Notes: generated from the sequence alone by a model not told the origin. Shown: positions 26,933 to 37,176, counted from the first letter of the stretch. The stretch is DNA of 53,050 nucleotides from Chroococcus sp. CMT-3BRIN-NPC107 (GCA_019359635.1 JAHHGY010000021.1:1-53050); one strand, 5' to 3'. A program made the numbers and translations.

Positions 26933-27328
26933 ATGTGTACAGCCTGTTTACTATTTTCTGCTTTGACGCTGTTTACTCCTGCTGGGGATATAGCGCCATC
27001 TTCGAGAGTTTCCGTAGCCCAAGAAACTCAAGTAGCCATTACCCAAATGGTTAAACAATTACCTAGGTCTTCAGATACAAAATTGTTACGCAGTGGGTTA
27101 TTAGAATTGCATTCCCAACTAGCAACGACAAAAAATGACGCAGAAGCTCAACAAATTATTGATAGCGAACTAAATGTTTTATCTCAGCAATTAAATAACT
27201 CTTCTAGCGGGGAAGAAGTAACCGAGTTGCTAGAAGATATGTTGATAGAAGACGAGCCAGAACCCCTCGTAAAAAGCTTAACTTCCGCACCGAATAAATC
27301 TCGACCAACTTGGGGCTGGCTGCGTTGA
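26933..27328 (+). CDS. Small secreted hypothetical protein
   Basis: A 131-residue protein starting MCTACLLFSALTLFTPAGD, a likely signal peptide, followed by a helical, acidic region (QQIIDSELNVLSQQLNNSSS, EEVTELLEDMLIEDEPEP) and a basic tail. I do not recognise the family. GAGG lies 12 bp upstream of the ATG; an in-frame TTG six codons earlier is an alternative. It is divergent from the riboswitch operon. Confidence 0.55.
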   Translation: MCTACLLFSALTLFTPAGDIAPSSRVSVAQETQVAITQMVKQLPRSSDTKLLRSGLLELHSQLATTKNDAEAQQIIDSELNVLSQQLNNSSSGEEVTELLEDMLIEDEPEPLVKSLTSAPNKSRPTWGWLR

Positions 27329-27331
27329 ATA

Positions 27332-27358
27332 GTAGGGCGCAATGTATTGCGCCCCTAC
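27332..27358. repeat. Palindromic REP-like hairpin, copy 1
   Basis: GTAGGGCGCAAT and ATTGCGCCCCTAC form a near-perfect hairpin (one bulged base) directly after the secreted-protein gene. A related palindrome lies at 40028-40055. The unit (T)AGGGCGCAA..TTGCGCCCT is a common dispersed palindrome in cyanobacteria. It sits between convergent genes, so it may also act as a terminator. Confidence 0.7.
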
Positions 27359-27432
27359 GCACCCCGGTTTATTGGCGTGGGTTAGGGGGGGAGGGGATCT
27401 CCAAATATTCCCTAAAACTCGCCCCAAATAAA

Positions 27433-29181
27433 TTACTTCAATATTTCCTCTAATTGGTGCTGATTCCAAAGAGTTTGATACAACCCTGGCTGCTTAACTA
27501 ATTGGGCGTGAGTACCAGCTTGAACAATTTGCCCTTTATCCATCACTAGAAGTCTATCGGCGGTTGCTGTAGCGGATAGTTGATGAGAAATAAATACTAC
27601 TGTTTTGCGTTTAGTACCGTGAGAAAGATTATTTAAAATATCGGTAGCAGTTTGATTATCCACGCTAGAAAGCGCATCATCCAAAATTAGCACGGGCGCA
27701 TCTACTAACATCGCTCTAGCTAAAGCGGTACGTTGCCTTTGACCGCCAGAAAGAGTAATTCCACGCTCTCCGACAATAGTTTTGTATTGTTGGGGAAAAT
27801 TGCGAATTTCTCCGTCTATTTGGGCAACTTTGGCACTATATTCTACTTCTGCTTGGTCGCTTACTGGGTCGCCATAGCGGATATTATTTTTAATTGTAGT
27901 GCTAAACAAAAAGCTATCTTGAGGAACATAAGAAATCGCACTACGTAATGAATCTAAGTCAAGAAGCGTAATATCTACCCCATCTAAAAATAATTGTCCT
28001 GGTTCAATATCTAGTAAACGAGGTATTGCATTAGCTAAAGTGGATTTACCCGAACCAATAGCACCAACAATAGCCACAGTTTCTCCTGGAGAAATTGTCA
28101 AATTGACATTATCTAAAGCTGGAGTAGTAGCACCAGGATAAGTAAAGCTGAGATTAACTGCTTTGAGTTCGCCTTTGACTTGTTCTTTGGGTAAATATAT
28201 AACTTGGTCGGAGTTTTGAATTTTGGGCGTGACTGTTAAAATAGACTCAATGCGATCGATACTAACTTCACCTCGTTGGTAAGCCGTAATTGTAAAACCT
28301 AACAGTGCAGTAGGAAATACTAAACGCTCTACATAAATTAAGAGCTTGAGAAAGTCCCCAATAGTAATTTGCCCAGAAATAATTTGGCTAGAGCCTAACC
28401 ACAATAAAATTAGCAAACTAATATACGCAAGTCCCCCCACTAGGGGAAACAAGGTATTGCGAGTTTTTGCTAGTTGCAAGTTAGCGGCTAAAAGCCTTTG
28501 ATTATTTTGACTAAAAGCGCGGCGTTCGTTTTCTTCTTGGGCGTAGATTTTAATTAGAGCAATTCCGCTCATATCTTCTTGAATCAACTCGCTGACAAGA
28601 GAAAGCTCCTCTTGTACTTGAATTTGTTCGTTGCGGAGGCGATCGCTAAATAACTGTACAGTAACTAGCATGAATGGATAGATAGCTATAGTTGCAAGCG
28701 TTAACTGCACGCTAATTGCTAACATCGCCGGGAGAGTAAGGGCGTAAGCAAATACTGTATTTGCCAAACTAAGCACCGCAAATCCCACCAATCGCCGGAT
28801 ATTTTCGACATCGCTAGTGGCGCGGTTAATCAAGTCACCCGCCGTATTGAGGGCAAAATAAGCAGGTTCAAGCTTCAGCAGGTGTTGAAAAATCTTTTGT
28901 TTGAGGTCAAATTCTACCTGTCGCCCAACACCAAATAAAGCAACGCGGGAAACCATGCGGATTACCCACATGATCGAACTAAGAACAATAATTAGGATGA
29001 CATAGCGTAAAACTTCGTCGAAAGTGAAAGCAGATTGAAATTTATCAACAATTTCACCAATCAATTGCGGAACATAAACACCAATAGCATTAACAACAAG
29101 TAAAGCAACAATACCTACAGTAGTTGCTTGCCAATGGGGGCGCAGGTAAGAAACAAGTTTAGCAAATCGAGTTTGAGCCAT
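27433..29181 (-). CDS. ABC transporter, MsbA/multidrug type
   Basis: A ~582-residue half-transporter with a six-helix exporter domain (about 20-310) fused to an ATPase. Walker A is VAIVGAIGSGKSTLANAI (Gly-Ala-Ile-Gly-Ser-Gly-Lys), the signature is LSGGQRQRTALARAM, and Walker B is VLILDDALSSVD with ISHQL as H-loop. The Ile in Walker A is a mild oddity. It would work as a homodimer exporting lipid or drug-like substrates; the substrate cannot be told. The ATG at 29181 (MAQTRFAKLVSYLRPHW) is preferred to the upstream start at 29244, which adds a non-family hydrophobic stretch. Confidence 0.9.
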   Translation of the reverse strand: MAQTRFAKLVSYLRPHWQATTVGIVALLVVNAIGVYVPQLIGEIVDKFQSAFTFDEVLRYVILIIVLSSIMWVIRMVSRVALFGVGRQVEFDLKQKIFQHLLKLEPAYFALNTAGDLINRATSDVENIRRLVGFAVLSLANTVFAYALTLPAMLAISVQLTLATIAIYPFMLVTVQLFSDRLRNEQIQVQEELSLVSELIQEDMSGIALIKIYAQEENERRAFSQNNQRLLAANLQLAKTRNTLFPLVGGLAYISLLILLWLGSSQIISGQITIGDFLKLLIYVERLVFPTALLGFTITAYQRGEVSIDRIESILTVTPKIQNSDQVIYLPKEQVKGELKAVNLSFTYPGATTPALDNVNLTISPGETVAIVGAIGSGKSTLANAIPRLLDIEPGQLFLDGVDITLLDLDSLRSAISYVPQDSFLFSTTIKNNIRYGDPVSDQAEVEYSAKVAQIDGEIRNFPQQYKTIVGERGITLSGGQRQRTALARAMLVDAPVLILDDALSSVDNQTATDILNNLSHGTKRKTVVFISHQLSATATADRLLVMDKGQIVQAGTHAQLVKQPGLYQTLWNQHQLEEILK

Positions 29182-29347
29182 TAGAGCAATTGAGCAACTG
29201 ATTACGATTTTAACAAGAGGCGCGATCGCTATAGTTACGGTCAAAAGTTAGGTAATGGCTGCAAAACTAAACTTATACGCCCATCTTGTTGCTGCAAGGA
29301 AAAACCTATAGCATCAATCATAGTAGAACCAATCAGGAGAAACACCC

Positions 29348-29827
29348 TTGCTAGACGAACAAGCCAAAAAAACCATGCTGCGGAAGATTCCTCACGGGCT
29401 TTATATCTGCGGTGTCAAAGATGGGGAAGAAGTCAACGGCTTTACTGCAAGTTGGATAATGCAAGCTTCGTTTAAACCACCTTTAGTAGTCAATTGCGTA
29501 AAACAAGATTCCAAGTCTCACGCGATGATTAAAAGTAGCGGCGTATTTGCCCTAAGCTTTTTGGATGCCGAACAAAAAGATATCGCCCAGAAATTCTTTC
29601 AACCCCAGCGCCGAGTTGAAAATAAATTTGATGATATAGAATTTTATCTTGGCGAAACTGGCTGCCCGATTATTTCTGACTCTTTAGGTTACATTGAATG
29701 TCAAGTTGTAGGGGCGGTAGAAAAAGGAGATCATACTGTTTACGTTGGTGAAGTAATCGCGGCGGGGATTCATCGTGAAGGCGAACCATTGAGACTAGAA
29801 ACTACTGGCTGGCAATACGGCGGCTAA
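29348..29827 (+). CDS. Flavin reductase-like protein
   Basis: A 159-residue flavin reductase-like (FMN-binding split barrel) protein. Motifs are IPHGLYICGVKDGEEVNGFTASWIMQASFKPPLVV and the C-terminal GDHTVYVGEVIAAG, with FALSFLDAEQ in the middle. It is probably an FMN-binding oxidoreductase; the partner is unknown. The start is a TTG at 29348 with AGGAGA about 9 bp upstream; the first ATG nine codons later would remove the start of the domain. Confidence 0.85.
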   Translation: MLDEQAKKTMLRKIPHGLYICGVKDGEEVNGFTASWIMQASFKPPLVVNCVKQDSKSHAMIKSSGVFALSFLDAEQKDIAQKFFQPQRRVENKFDDIEFYLGETGCPIISDSLGYIECQVVGAVEKGDHTVYVGEVIAAGIHREGEPLRLETTGWQYGG

Positions 29828-29835
29828 AATTAAAT

Positions 29836-29871
29836 AGAGGTGGCGGGTAAGTAATGTTCCCGTCAACCTCT
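29836..29871. terminator. Hairpin between convergent genes
   Basis: AGAGGTGGCGGG pairs with CCCGTCAACCTCT apart from a small internal loop, giving a stable stem after the flavin reductase and before the 3' end of the TPR-CHAT gene. There is no long T tract, so it is a probable but not classical terminator. Confidence 0.5.
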
Positions 29872-29916
29872 TGGATTAAAAATTAATAGTTAAGCGCGAT
29901 CGCCTAAACAAGTTTT

Positions 29917-32900
29917 TTACTCTGCTTCCCCAATTAATGTAAACGCCGCCCAGTCTCTAGGGTTGGGGTTTTGTTTCATTGTTGTTAGCATCGCCTGACG
30001 CAACGCTTGAGCCTTATCGGAGTCTTTTTGCATATTTTGATAAAAATTGGTCATTAGGGTAGATGTAGACTCATCTGGCACTAACCACAATGACACAATT
30101 ACACTCGATACCCCCGCACTAATCCAGGAACGCGATAAGCCAATAATCCCATCTCCAGTAATTTGCCCTCTCCCCGTATTACAGGCACTCATTACTACTA
30201 AGTCGGCATTGAGTTTCAAGTCGAGGATTTCTTCGGCAGTAAATAAACCGTTATCTTTGCCTGAAGGCGCAAGGGCGATCGCACTTCCCAATCCTCGCAC
30301 ATCGTCTAGTAAGCCATGAGTTGCTAAATGGACAATCCGAGAACTCGGTAATTTGGCAACGATCGCCGCTTTAGTTGCATTTCCCCCAGTAATTGCTTGA
30401 GTTTTTAATAAGGGTGCGATCGCGTTTGCTTCAATTTCGGCGGCGGGTAAATTAGGTAGCTGCACGGGTGGCAAACCAAGTTCGGGAGATACTTTGGGCA
30501 TAGTTGGATTACCAACCACCATTGCGCCTCTATTTTGGTTTGAGGCTGTCATTCTCCGCCCGTGCGTAACCGCTAATAATTGAATTGAGGGCGATGTTAA
30601 AATGGTGTGTCGTTCAATTAAATATTTGCCGTTTGCTTGCTGCAATGCCGGAAAAGGCACTAAAAATAAAGAGCCTTGCGGAATAAAAACTACCCGCGCT
30701 GATGGGTTAGTGGGCAATTGGTCGGCTATGGGTTGAATTAGTAGCTGATGTAGTTGCTGCAAACTACCGCGACTTCTACCAGGAATTGCTTGACGGCTGT
30801 TATTGACTAGATTGCTGAGAGAATTATTTTTTTGCTGCCACAAAGGTTTTAAATCGCTGCGTCGAAATATGACTTCCCCCGTAGGCTTAACTACCCAAAT
30901 ATATAGCTCCGACTCTTTAAGTTGCGTTTTCCCTTCTACTTTAAATTCATCAACTATTAAAGAATACTCCACAAGAGTTGCTTTTTGCTGCTGGGCAATT
31001 TGGCGAATTTGGTTAATATTTGGTAAAGGTACAGACTCCGCCGATTGGGGAGCTACTTTCTTGGCTAGTAACTCTAAAAATGCCCGCGCTCTGCCTCTTT
31101 CAGAAGTTTCTAGGGCAGCTTCTGGCTGATTTCGACCCACTAAAATTTGCTGCAAAATACTATATATGCCAGCTTGGGTATCAAAAATAGATACTTTATT
31201 GGCATCGCTTAATCCAGGACGTACTGATTCGCTAGTGGCGATCGCTTTTTCTAAAGTTTGCTGTGCTGCTTCTAGCTTGCCAGCCTTAAATAAAGTAAAC
31301 CCAATATTCGTTAAAGTTTGCCCTTCTCCAGATTTATTATTAACTTGTTGCAAAATCGTCAAAGCTTGCTGGTATAATTTCAGCGCTTGGTCAAAATTAC
31401 CTTGCAAGCGGCTAACTTCACCAATATTATTTAGCGTTGTGCCTTCAATTGCGCGATTTCCTACTTCTCTTGTAATTACTAAACCTTTTTCGTAAGATGC
31501 GATCGCTTTTGCATACTGTCCCTGGCGGCGATTAACTTCACCAATATTATTGAATAGCGTCCCCACCCCGGCGCGATTTCCTACCTTTTGTAAAATAGTT
31601 AAAGCTTGTTCGTAGGTATTAAGTGCGCGATCGTAAGCATCGTAACGCAAATAAACATTGCCAATATTAGTTAATATGGTTCCTTCACTAGAGCGATTGC
31701 CTATACTTTGACTAATTTTCAAAGCTTCTTGTAGAGATTTTAGCGATTGCTCGTACTGACCAATACTCTCATAAAGTAAGCCAATATTGCCTAAAGTTAC
31801 TGATTCTCCAGCTTTATCCCCAATTTGTTTAACTATCTTTAGCGACTGCTCGTAGATTGCGATCGCCTCGGCATAGCGACTTTGACCTTGATAAACCAAA
31901 CCAATATTATTTAGCGTCCTACTCTCTCCGGCGGGACTACCAACTTTTTTATAGATAACCAATCCTTGCTTAAATGCCTCCAGTGCTTGAGTATATTCAC
32001 CTCGGTAAGTGTAAACCAAGCCCATACCGCCAAAAATTTGACCTTCTATAGCAGGATTACCTAGAGCTTTCGCTAAAATCAAAGCTTGCTTGTAAGAGTC
32101 TAATGCTTGAGCATATTGGCTTTGATTGAGGTAAATATCACCAATACCGTAGACAATATTTACTTCTATAGCTTTATCGCCGATCTCTTTAGCAACTTCT
32201 AATCCTTGCTGGTAAGAACTTAAAGCTTGAGCGTACTGACTTTGATTTGCATAAACTAAACCTATACTAATTAAAAGTTGAGCAACGGCAGATTTGTCAC
32301 CAATTGCTCTAGCTATTTCTATTGCTGGCTGATAAGCTGCCAATGCTTGAGCATACTCTCCGGTAGCCGTATAAGCTAATCCAATATTATTGAGACTAAT
32401 GGCTTCTAAAGAACGATTGCCAAATTCTCTAGAAATTTTTACCGCCTGTTGAAAAGAGTCTAGAGCTTGAAAATATTGGCTGCGACTGTAGTAAATCAAG
32501 CCAATATTATTTAATGTCGTGCCAACAATTGATTTATTTCCTACTGCTTGGTGCAAAATCAAAGCTTGCTGATAAGTTTCTAAAGCTTGGGCGTACTGAC
32601 CTTGAGATGTGTAGACTAAACCAATATTATTTAGCGTTGTGCCTTCTTCGGCACGGTTTTTAGTTTCTTTATGAATTGCTAAAGCTTCTTGCAAGAATAC
32701 CAAAGCTGGAGCGTAATCGCCGCGACTGTAGTAAATTAAGCCAATGTTATTTAATGTAGTTCCGGCAAGGGCGCGATTGCCTGTTTCTTTATGAATAGCC
32801 AAACCAAGTTCTGCAAATTTTAGAGCTTGGGAATAATTACTTTGACCTTGATAAACCGAGCCGATATTAGTAAGAATAAGTCCTTCCCCAGCTTTGTCTT

Positions 32901-33825
32901 TAAGTTCTCTAGTAATAGTCAATGCTTGCTGATAAAAGTCTAAGGCTTGGACGTAGTTGCTTTGACCGCGATAAGCTTCGCCAATATTGTTTAATAAAGT
33001 TGAGACGATCGGCTTATTATTACTGCGACGGGCGATCGCCAATGCTTGTTGTAAGGTAGTTAAAGCTGCTTTAAATTCTCCCTTTTGTAGTTGTTCTCTA
33101 CCCGTTTGCGCCAAAGTTGCCAGATTGCTATTTTCTCTGGTATTTGGAGTTTCCTGTAGTGGATCTCTACTTATTGGTGCTAAAGGTGCTACAGCGCTAT
33201 CCTCTCTAGCAGCCGGAGGTTCTTTAGCTTGGGGTATTTGGGATGCAATTAATTTAAAAGAATCTAAGAACCTATTAGTAGCTTGAGCGACAATTAGTTT
33301 TGGATTTGCTGATACAACTATCTGCTGGTATAAACGTCGCTTGATAAAGTAAATTCTAACTTTGTAATTTAACTTATTTAAATCTACAAACTCAATCTCT
33401 TTGCCAACATAGCCATTTAAAGTAATACGGCGCTCTTTTAGTAGCTTACCTTTGCCCACCACGCCATCGCGTACCGATTTAAGCAGTTCATCTATTTGCT
33501 GTGAATTAAAATTACTAGGAATATTTGGAAAATCCGCATAGCTAACTCCGTAAGTTCCATCTTTTGTGTCTACAAAAAAGTTGTGTAAAGTACCCGAATC
33601 TGCTTCCTCACTTATAGGCTGAATATCTTCTCTAGGCTTACTAGGCAATAAAATTGAAAATCCACCTGCTTTTGCTGTAAATTCTTGCCAACTTGACGAA
33701 GAATTAAGATTAATTTGAGCTTGAACGCTAGAGTTATTACTATTTATTAATAGGAGGGAGGAACAAGACAAAATTAAGGTAATAGCAATAATCGATTTGC
33801 TAAATTTATTTATATTGAGGTACAT
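29917..33825 (-). CDS. TPR-repeat CHAT-domain protein
   Basis: A 1302-residue protein. It begins with a signal-like stretch (IIAITLILSCSSLLLINSN), then an N-terminal domain of about 40-200 (WQEFTAKAGGFSILLPSKP). About 15-16 tetratricopeptide repeats of 40 residues follow (about 240-870), most starting with TLNNIGLVY. The C-terminus is a CHAT domain, a caspase-like cysteine peptidase fold: His in RIVHLATHGLLDD and Cys in VVMSACNTGRGQ. CHAT proteins with TPR arrays are common in cyanobacteria and some act in cell-death or defence pathways. It has no operon partner here. Confidence 0.92.
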   Translation of the reverse strand: MYLNINKFSKSIIAITLILSCSSLLLINSNNSSVQAQINLNSSSSWQEFTAKAGGFSILLPSKPREDIQPISEEADSGTLHNFFVDTKDGTYGVSYADFPNIPSNFNSQQIDELLKSVRDGVVGKGKLLKERRITLNGYVGKEIEFVDLNKLNYKVRIYFIKRRLYQQIVVSANPKLIVAQATNRFLDSFKLIASQIPQAKEPPAAREDSAVAPLAPISRDPLQETPNTRENSNLATLAQTGREQLQKGEFKAALTTLQQALAIARRSNNKPIVSTLLNNIGEAYRGQSNYVQALDFYQQALTITRELKDKAGEGLILTNIGSVYQGQSNYSQALKFAELGLAIHKETGNRALAGTTLNNIGLIYYSRGDYAPALVFLQEALAIHKETKNRAEEGTTLNNIGLVYTSQGQYAQALETYQQALILHQAVGNKSIVGTTLNNIGLIYYSRSQYFQALDSFQQAVKISREFGNRSLEAISLNNIGLAYTATGEYAQALAAYQPAIEIARAIGDKSAVAQLLISIGLVYANQSQYAQALSSYQQGLEVAKEIGDKAIEVNIVYGIGDIYLNQSQYAQALDSYKQALILAKALGNPAIEGQIFGGMGLVYTYRGEYTQALEAFKQGLVIYKKVGSPAGESRTLNNIGLVYQGQSRYAEAIAIYEQSLKIVKQIGDKAGESVTLGNIGLLYESIGQYEQSLKSLQEALKISQSIGNRSSEGTILTNIGNVYLRYDAYDRALNTYEQALTILQKVGNRAGVGTLFNNIGEVNRRQGQYAKAIASYEKGLVITREVGNRAIEGTTLNNIGEVSRLQGNFDQALKLYQQALTILQQVNNKSGEGQTLTNIGFTLFKAGKLEAAQQTLEKAIATSESVRPGLSDANKVSIFDTQAGIYSILQQILVGRNQPEAALETSERGRARAFLELLAKKVAPQSAESVPLPNINQIRQIAQQQKATLVEYSLIVDEFKVEGKTQLKESELYIWVVKPTGEVIFRRSDLKPLWQQKNNSLSNLVNNSRQAIPGRSRGSLQQLHQLLIQPIADQLPTNPSARVVFIPQGSLFLVPFPALQQANGKYLIERHTILTSPSIQLLAVTHGRRMTASNQNRGAMVVGNPTMPKVSPELGLPPVQLPNLPAAEIEANAIAPLLKTQAITGGNATKAAIVAKLPSSRIVHLATHGLLDDVRGLGSAIALAPSGKDNGLFTAEEILDLKLNADLVVMSACNTGRGQITGDGIIGLSRSWISAGVSSVIVSLWLVPDESTSTLMTNFYQNMQKDSDKAQALRQAMLTTMKQNPNPRDWAAFTLIGEAE

Positions 33826-33964
33826 GGTATTAATTTCTATGCCTCTAGATAGAGTTTTAATTATCTAGTTATAGCTTTTAGTGGGGTTAATTCTCAAAAA
33901 CACTAGCAAACGGCTGTATGGATAACTGATATATTGCAAAGGCAAACGACACTTTTTTTAAGCT

Positions 33965-34453
33965 GTGAAAGCAATTTATCCTGGAAGCTTCGATCCAATT
34001 ACCCTAGGACACCTCGATATTATTGAGCGTGGTTGTCATTTATTTGAGCAGGTAATTGTCGCAGTGCTAAGAAATCCCAACAAAACGCCTTTATTTACCG
34101 TTCAAGAACGTTTAGAGCAGATTCGTCAATCTACCCAACATTTGCCTAATGTAGAAGTAGACAGTTTTGAAGGTTTGACTGTAAACTATGCCCAAATAAG
34201 GCAAGCACAGGTTTTGCTGCGGGGTTTACGGGCGCTTTCAGACTTTGAAGTAGAGCTACAAATGGCTCATACTAACAACACCCTTTCTAGTGAAATAGAA
34301 ACGGTGTTTCTGGCAACTTCCAACGAGTATAGTTTTTTAAGTAGCAGTCAAGTCAAAGAAATTGCCAGGTTTGGTGGCTGTGTCGATCATCTTGTTCCCC
34401 CGCACGTCGCAATAGAAATTTCCCGATGTCACGCAAAGAATCATCTAAAATAG
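33965..34453 (+). CDS. coaD: Phosphopantetheine adenylyltransferase
   Basis: A 162-residue CoaD, which forms dephospho-CoA from phosphopantetheine and ATP. The nucleotidyltransferase motif is [16 protein letters not shown]; other markers are [19 protein letters not shown] and [16 protein letters not shown]. It starts at GTG (33965). Its last 28 bp overlap the next gene, implying translational coupling. Confidence 0.96.
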   Translation: MKAIYPGSFDPITLGHLDIIERGCHLFEQVIVAVLRNPNKTPLFTVQERLEQIRQSTQHLPNVEVDSFEGLTVNYAQIRQAQVLLRGLRALSDFEVELQMAHTNNTLSSEIETVFLATSNEYSFLSSSQVKEIARFGGCVDHLVPPHVAIEISRCHAKNHLK

Positions 34454-35106
34454 ACCACGACCAAAACAATCCAAATCCTCCCGTAGAACCGCCTGCTATT
34501 GGTAGCCAAAGCGTGGATATCCAGCAGGAATTAAACCGCGTTGAGGAGATGGTGCTTGGTAGTCCAAATATTCCGCTAACCCGGCGCACGCTGGTAGATG
34601 AAGAACGCTTGCTAGATCAGTTAGATATAGTACGAGTAAACCTCCCATTGGTTTTTGAGGAGGCTAAAGCCATTGTCAAGGAAAAAAAAGAAATTATTTT
34701 ACAGGCGCAATTAGAAGCGGAGCAAATTGTTGAAACAGCAAAAATTAGAGCCTCGCGGATACTCAATGAAACCGAGATTTTGCGCCAAGCACACCAAGAG
34801 GCTACATTGTTGCAAAGTCAAGTACAGCAGGAGTGCGAACTTGCTTTAGAGCAAAATCAAATAGAAATCGAACAAGCACGGCTGCAACTAGCGCAAGAAC
34901 TGGAACAAATGCGCAATAAAGCAATATCTGAAGCACAAGAAATTCAGCTTGGAGCAGATGCTTATGCCGATACCGCCTTAGAAAATATCGAACAGCAGTT
35001 ACACGATATGCTGCAAGTAATTCAAAATGGACGACAACATTTGCGATCGCCAGCAAAACTGGTAGATAACCAAGAGACAAAGGGGAAAGAAAACTTTGAC
35101 TCTTAA
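34426..35106 (+). CDS. Long coiled-coil protein, DivIVA-like
   Basis: A 226-residue protein with a disordered Pro/Asn-rich start (about 1-30) and a long coiled coil (about 70-200) rich in Glu, Gln, Ala and Leu ([39 protein letters not shown]). It resembles DivIVA-like or ATP-synthase-b-like cyanobacterial proteins. The sequence gives no catalytic motif. It overlaps coaD by 28 bp. Confidence 0.65.
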   Translation: MSRKESSKIDHDQNNPNPPVEPPAIGSQSVDIQQELNRVEEMVLGSPNIPLTRRTLVDEERLLDQLDIVRVNLPLVFEEAKAIVKEKKEIILQAQLEAEQIVETAKIRASRILNETEILRQAHQEATLLQSQVQQECELALEQNQIEIEQARLQLAQELEQMRNKAISEAQEIQLGADAYADTALENIEQQLHDMLQVIQNGRQHLRSPAKLVDNQETKGKENFDS

Positions 35107-35261
35107 CGGACGAATGGCGAGGACTTTTTCTCGTAATCTAGCATAGCTTAATTCAGTATTGGAGATAAGATATTTACTTAAACTCCGTTTAATAATCATT
35201 AAACACAAATCATTGTAATTACTTTAGCCGAGTAACAATCTTATTCTCAATTTAGACAAAA

Positions 35262-35948
35262 ATGAAAATCAAAAGCTTTAGTTTTAGCAGCAACAGTCAG
35301 AATTGGCACATCGAGCAAGTTTGCTTTGATGATTTAAGCTTATTAGTTGGTGCTTCTGGAGTTGGAAAAACAAGAATTCTCAAAGCTCTCGCTCTAATTT
35401 GTGATGTTGCTAAAGGTAAAGACAGAAAATTAGACGATGTAGAGTGGTCTATCAATTTTTCTCATTTAGGACACTACTATAAATGGAATTTAAAAACCTC
35501 AAATTCTATTGATGAGGTTTTTTCCAGTCAGCCAGGACAAGCGGAGATTCTAAACGAAAAACTCATTGAATTTAAAGATAACAAGGAAATAGAGATTTTA
35601 CATCGTAGTGATACAGAGTCTAAGTTAGATAATAAAAAACTGCCAAAACTTAAGAGAACCGAAAGTGCAATTACTCTCCTTGCAGAAGAAGATTCTATTG
35701 CACCCATAGCTGAAGCATTTAAAAGATTTATTTTTAAAGACGAAACACCTCAGCAAGCAGCTATCTCTATCCCATTTGACCTAAATCGTATATCTCTTTC
35801 TTCTGAATCTGAATCAGTAGATATCAAAAAATTTAAAGCAAACTCTGTAGATCATCCAACAGTGTTTAAGGCATACTTCCTTCAAAAATTTTTTCCTACT
35901 GTGTTTGAGGAGATGAGAGAGTCTTACATTGAAATTTTCCTAGCGTAA
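35262..35948 (+). pseudogene. AAA-family ATPase (OLD/AriA type), 5' part
   Basis: This frame holds the N-terminal 228 codons of an SMC-like AAA_15/AAA_21 ATPase. Walker A is LLVGASGVGKTRILKALALI (about 27-46). It breaks at 35938, where frame 1 ends EIFLA-stop. The continuation FPSVKDIRVTINRE lies in another frame and is restored by adding one T to the run of four Ts at 35935-35938. Ancestral length would be about 380 residues. The following TOPRIM gene makes this a two-gene defence-type module. HIP1 sites are absent from about 35.05 to 38.1 kb, which hints at foreign origin. Confidence 0.78.
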
Positions 35949-36400
35949 AAGATATTAGAGTAACTATTAATAGAGAATCCAATAATGACTACAATCTTCT
36001 TTTTGAAATTACAGAAGATGGCTTAGATAATTGGATTTCACAACGACGTATATCATCTGGTATGTATCGTACACTAACTTACTTAATAGAAATTCTAGCT
36101 GCCCCAGAAGAATCAGTAGTTGTTATTGATGAATTTGAAAATAGTTTAGGAATTAATTGTATGCCTGAATTGACAGACTTTATTCTGGATAAATCTCCAA
36201 GTTTGCAATTTATTCTTATAAGTCATCATCCATATATTATTAACAATATTCCTTGGAAAACTTGGCAAGTGGTGAGTAGATATAACAATAAAATAAGAGT
36301 TAGAAAAGCTACAAATATTCATGAGCTTGATACAGCATCTAGCTTAGACAAGTTTACTCAATTAGTTAATTTGCTTGAATATGAGGATGAAGCTGCGTGA
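35939..36400 (+). pseudogene. AAA-family ATPase, 3' part after frameshift
   Basis: The second half of the same ATPase carries the ABC-type signature (RRISSGMYRTLTYL), Walker B (ESVVVIDEFENSLG) and the His switch (FILISHHPYIIN), so all catalytic elements of the ancestor are present across the two frames. The last codons overlap the GTG of the TOPRIM gene by 4 bp (GTGA). If translated alone it could start at the ATG at 36062, but it would lack the Walker A and be inactive. Confidence 0.78.
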
Positions 36401-37038
36401 ATCTTTTGTTCTTAGTTGAGGGAGAGAAAACAGAACCTAAGATATACAAAGCATGGCTACATCATTTATTTCCTTATCTCACTTTTGTAGATAAACCTGA
36501 AGATATGATAACCAATTCGTGTAGAATCATTCCAGGCAATGGCTATCCAAACATGATTAGTTCACCGAAACTATATGGAGGTATTTCTCGTTTAGAAGCG
36601 TGTTTGCTTGATATAAAAAATTTCAGCAATGTAGATTATTTCTTTATTTGTGTAGATTCAGAGGAAGAAACTTACCAGGCTAGATTTGATGAAATTAAGT
36701 CTAGGCTCGATAGCTTAAAAATTCAAGTTGGTATGGCTCAAAATCAAGCCACAAAGTTTAACATTATCATTCAGTATTGTTGTATTGAAACTTGGGCTTT
36801 AGGTAATGCAGAAATTCCAAATGAATACATTTCTCAGAGTAGTTCTAAAAAATTTTCAGTATTTCAAGCACATTATGATGTTTTAATTAAAGACCCAAAA
36901 TTAATGATTGATTATCCACCTGGTCATCTTTTTTCTACAAAGGCAAGGTTTCATAAAAGCTATTTAAAGGAATATTTGCAAGAGTTCGGTTTATCTTATC
37001 CCTCTTTTGTCACTCTGAGTAAGGAAAAAACAAACTAA
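36397..37038 (+). pseudogene. TOPRIM protein (RloB/DUF4276-like), C-terminus cut by element
   Basis: The frame encodes 213 residues. The TOPRIM-type motif is LLFLVEGEKTEPKIYKAW at the N-terminus, followed by the acidic FFICVDSEEETYQAR (about 85-100) and YCCIETWALG (about 128-137). Family resemblance ends at GLSY; the last 12 residues (PSFVTLSKEKTN) are encoded by an inserted 173-bp element. Removing it joins GLSY to SKKEPKIIEEKKYLDALIKR and gives about 244 residues. The pairing with an AAA ATPase recalls RloAB, AbiL and PARIS systems, where the TOPRIM protein is the effector. Confidence 0.78.
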
Positions 37039-37172
37039 AACTTGAAAAAGCTTGTAATGTACAGCTTTTAAACTTTATTTTCTAACATCAGACTTCTTTT
37101 GTAGTCATTTTGCCAAAATCCTGATCTAAAGCAGGTTCTAGATTTTACTCTCCTGAAAGTGACAAAAGAGGG
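37000..37172. mobile_element. 173-bp MITE-like element
   Basis: The ends are perfect 15-bp inverted repeats: CCCTCTTTTGTCACT at 37000-37014 and AGTGACAAAAGAGGG at 37158-37172. It is flanked by the 4-bp direct duplication TTAT (36996-36999 and 37173-37176). It is too short to encode a transposase. Excision of the element with one TTAT restores the TOPRIM reading frame exactly, which is strong evidence of insertion. A 4-bp duplication limits which transposase families could have moved it. Confidence 0.85.
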
Positions 37173-37176
37173 TTAT

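Noticed and set aside
31260-33100. About 120-bp tandem periodicity that could suggest a repeat array
   Set aside because: It is explained by 40-residue TPR units in the coding sequence; there are no unique spacers, so it is not CRISPR.
30803-33286. Long open frames on the strand opposite the TPR-CHAT gene
   Set aside because: They follow the repeat period of the real gene and encode Ser/Cys/Leu-rich junk with no family resemblance.
35930-35948. Programmed frameshift or slippage in the AAA ATPase
   Set aside because: The run is only four Ts after three As, with no obvious stimulatory structure or classical slippery heptamer in the needed frame.
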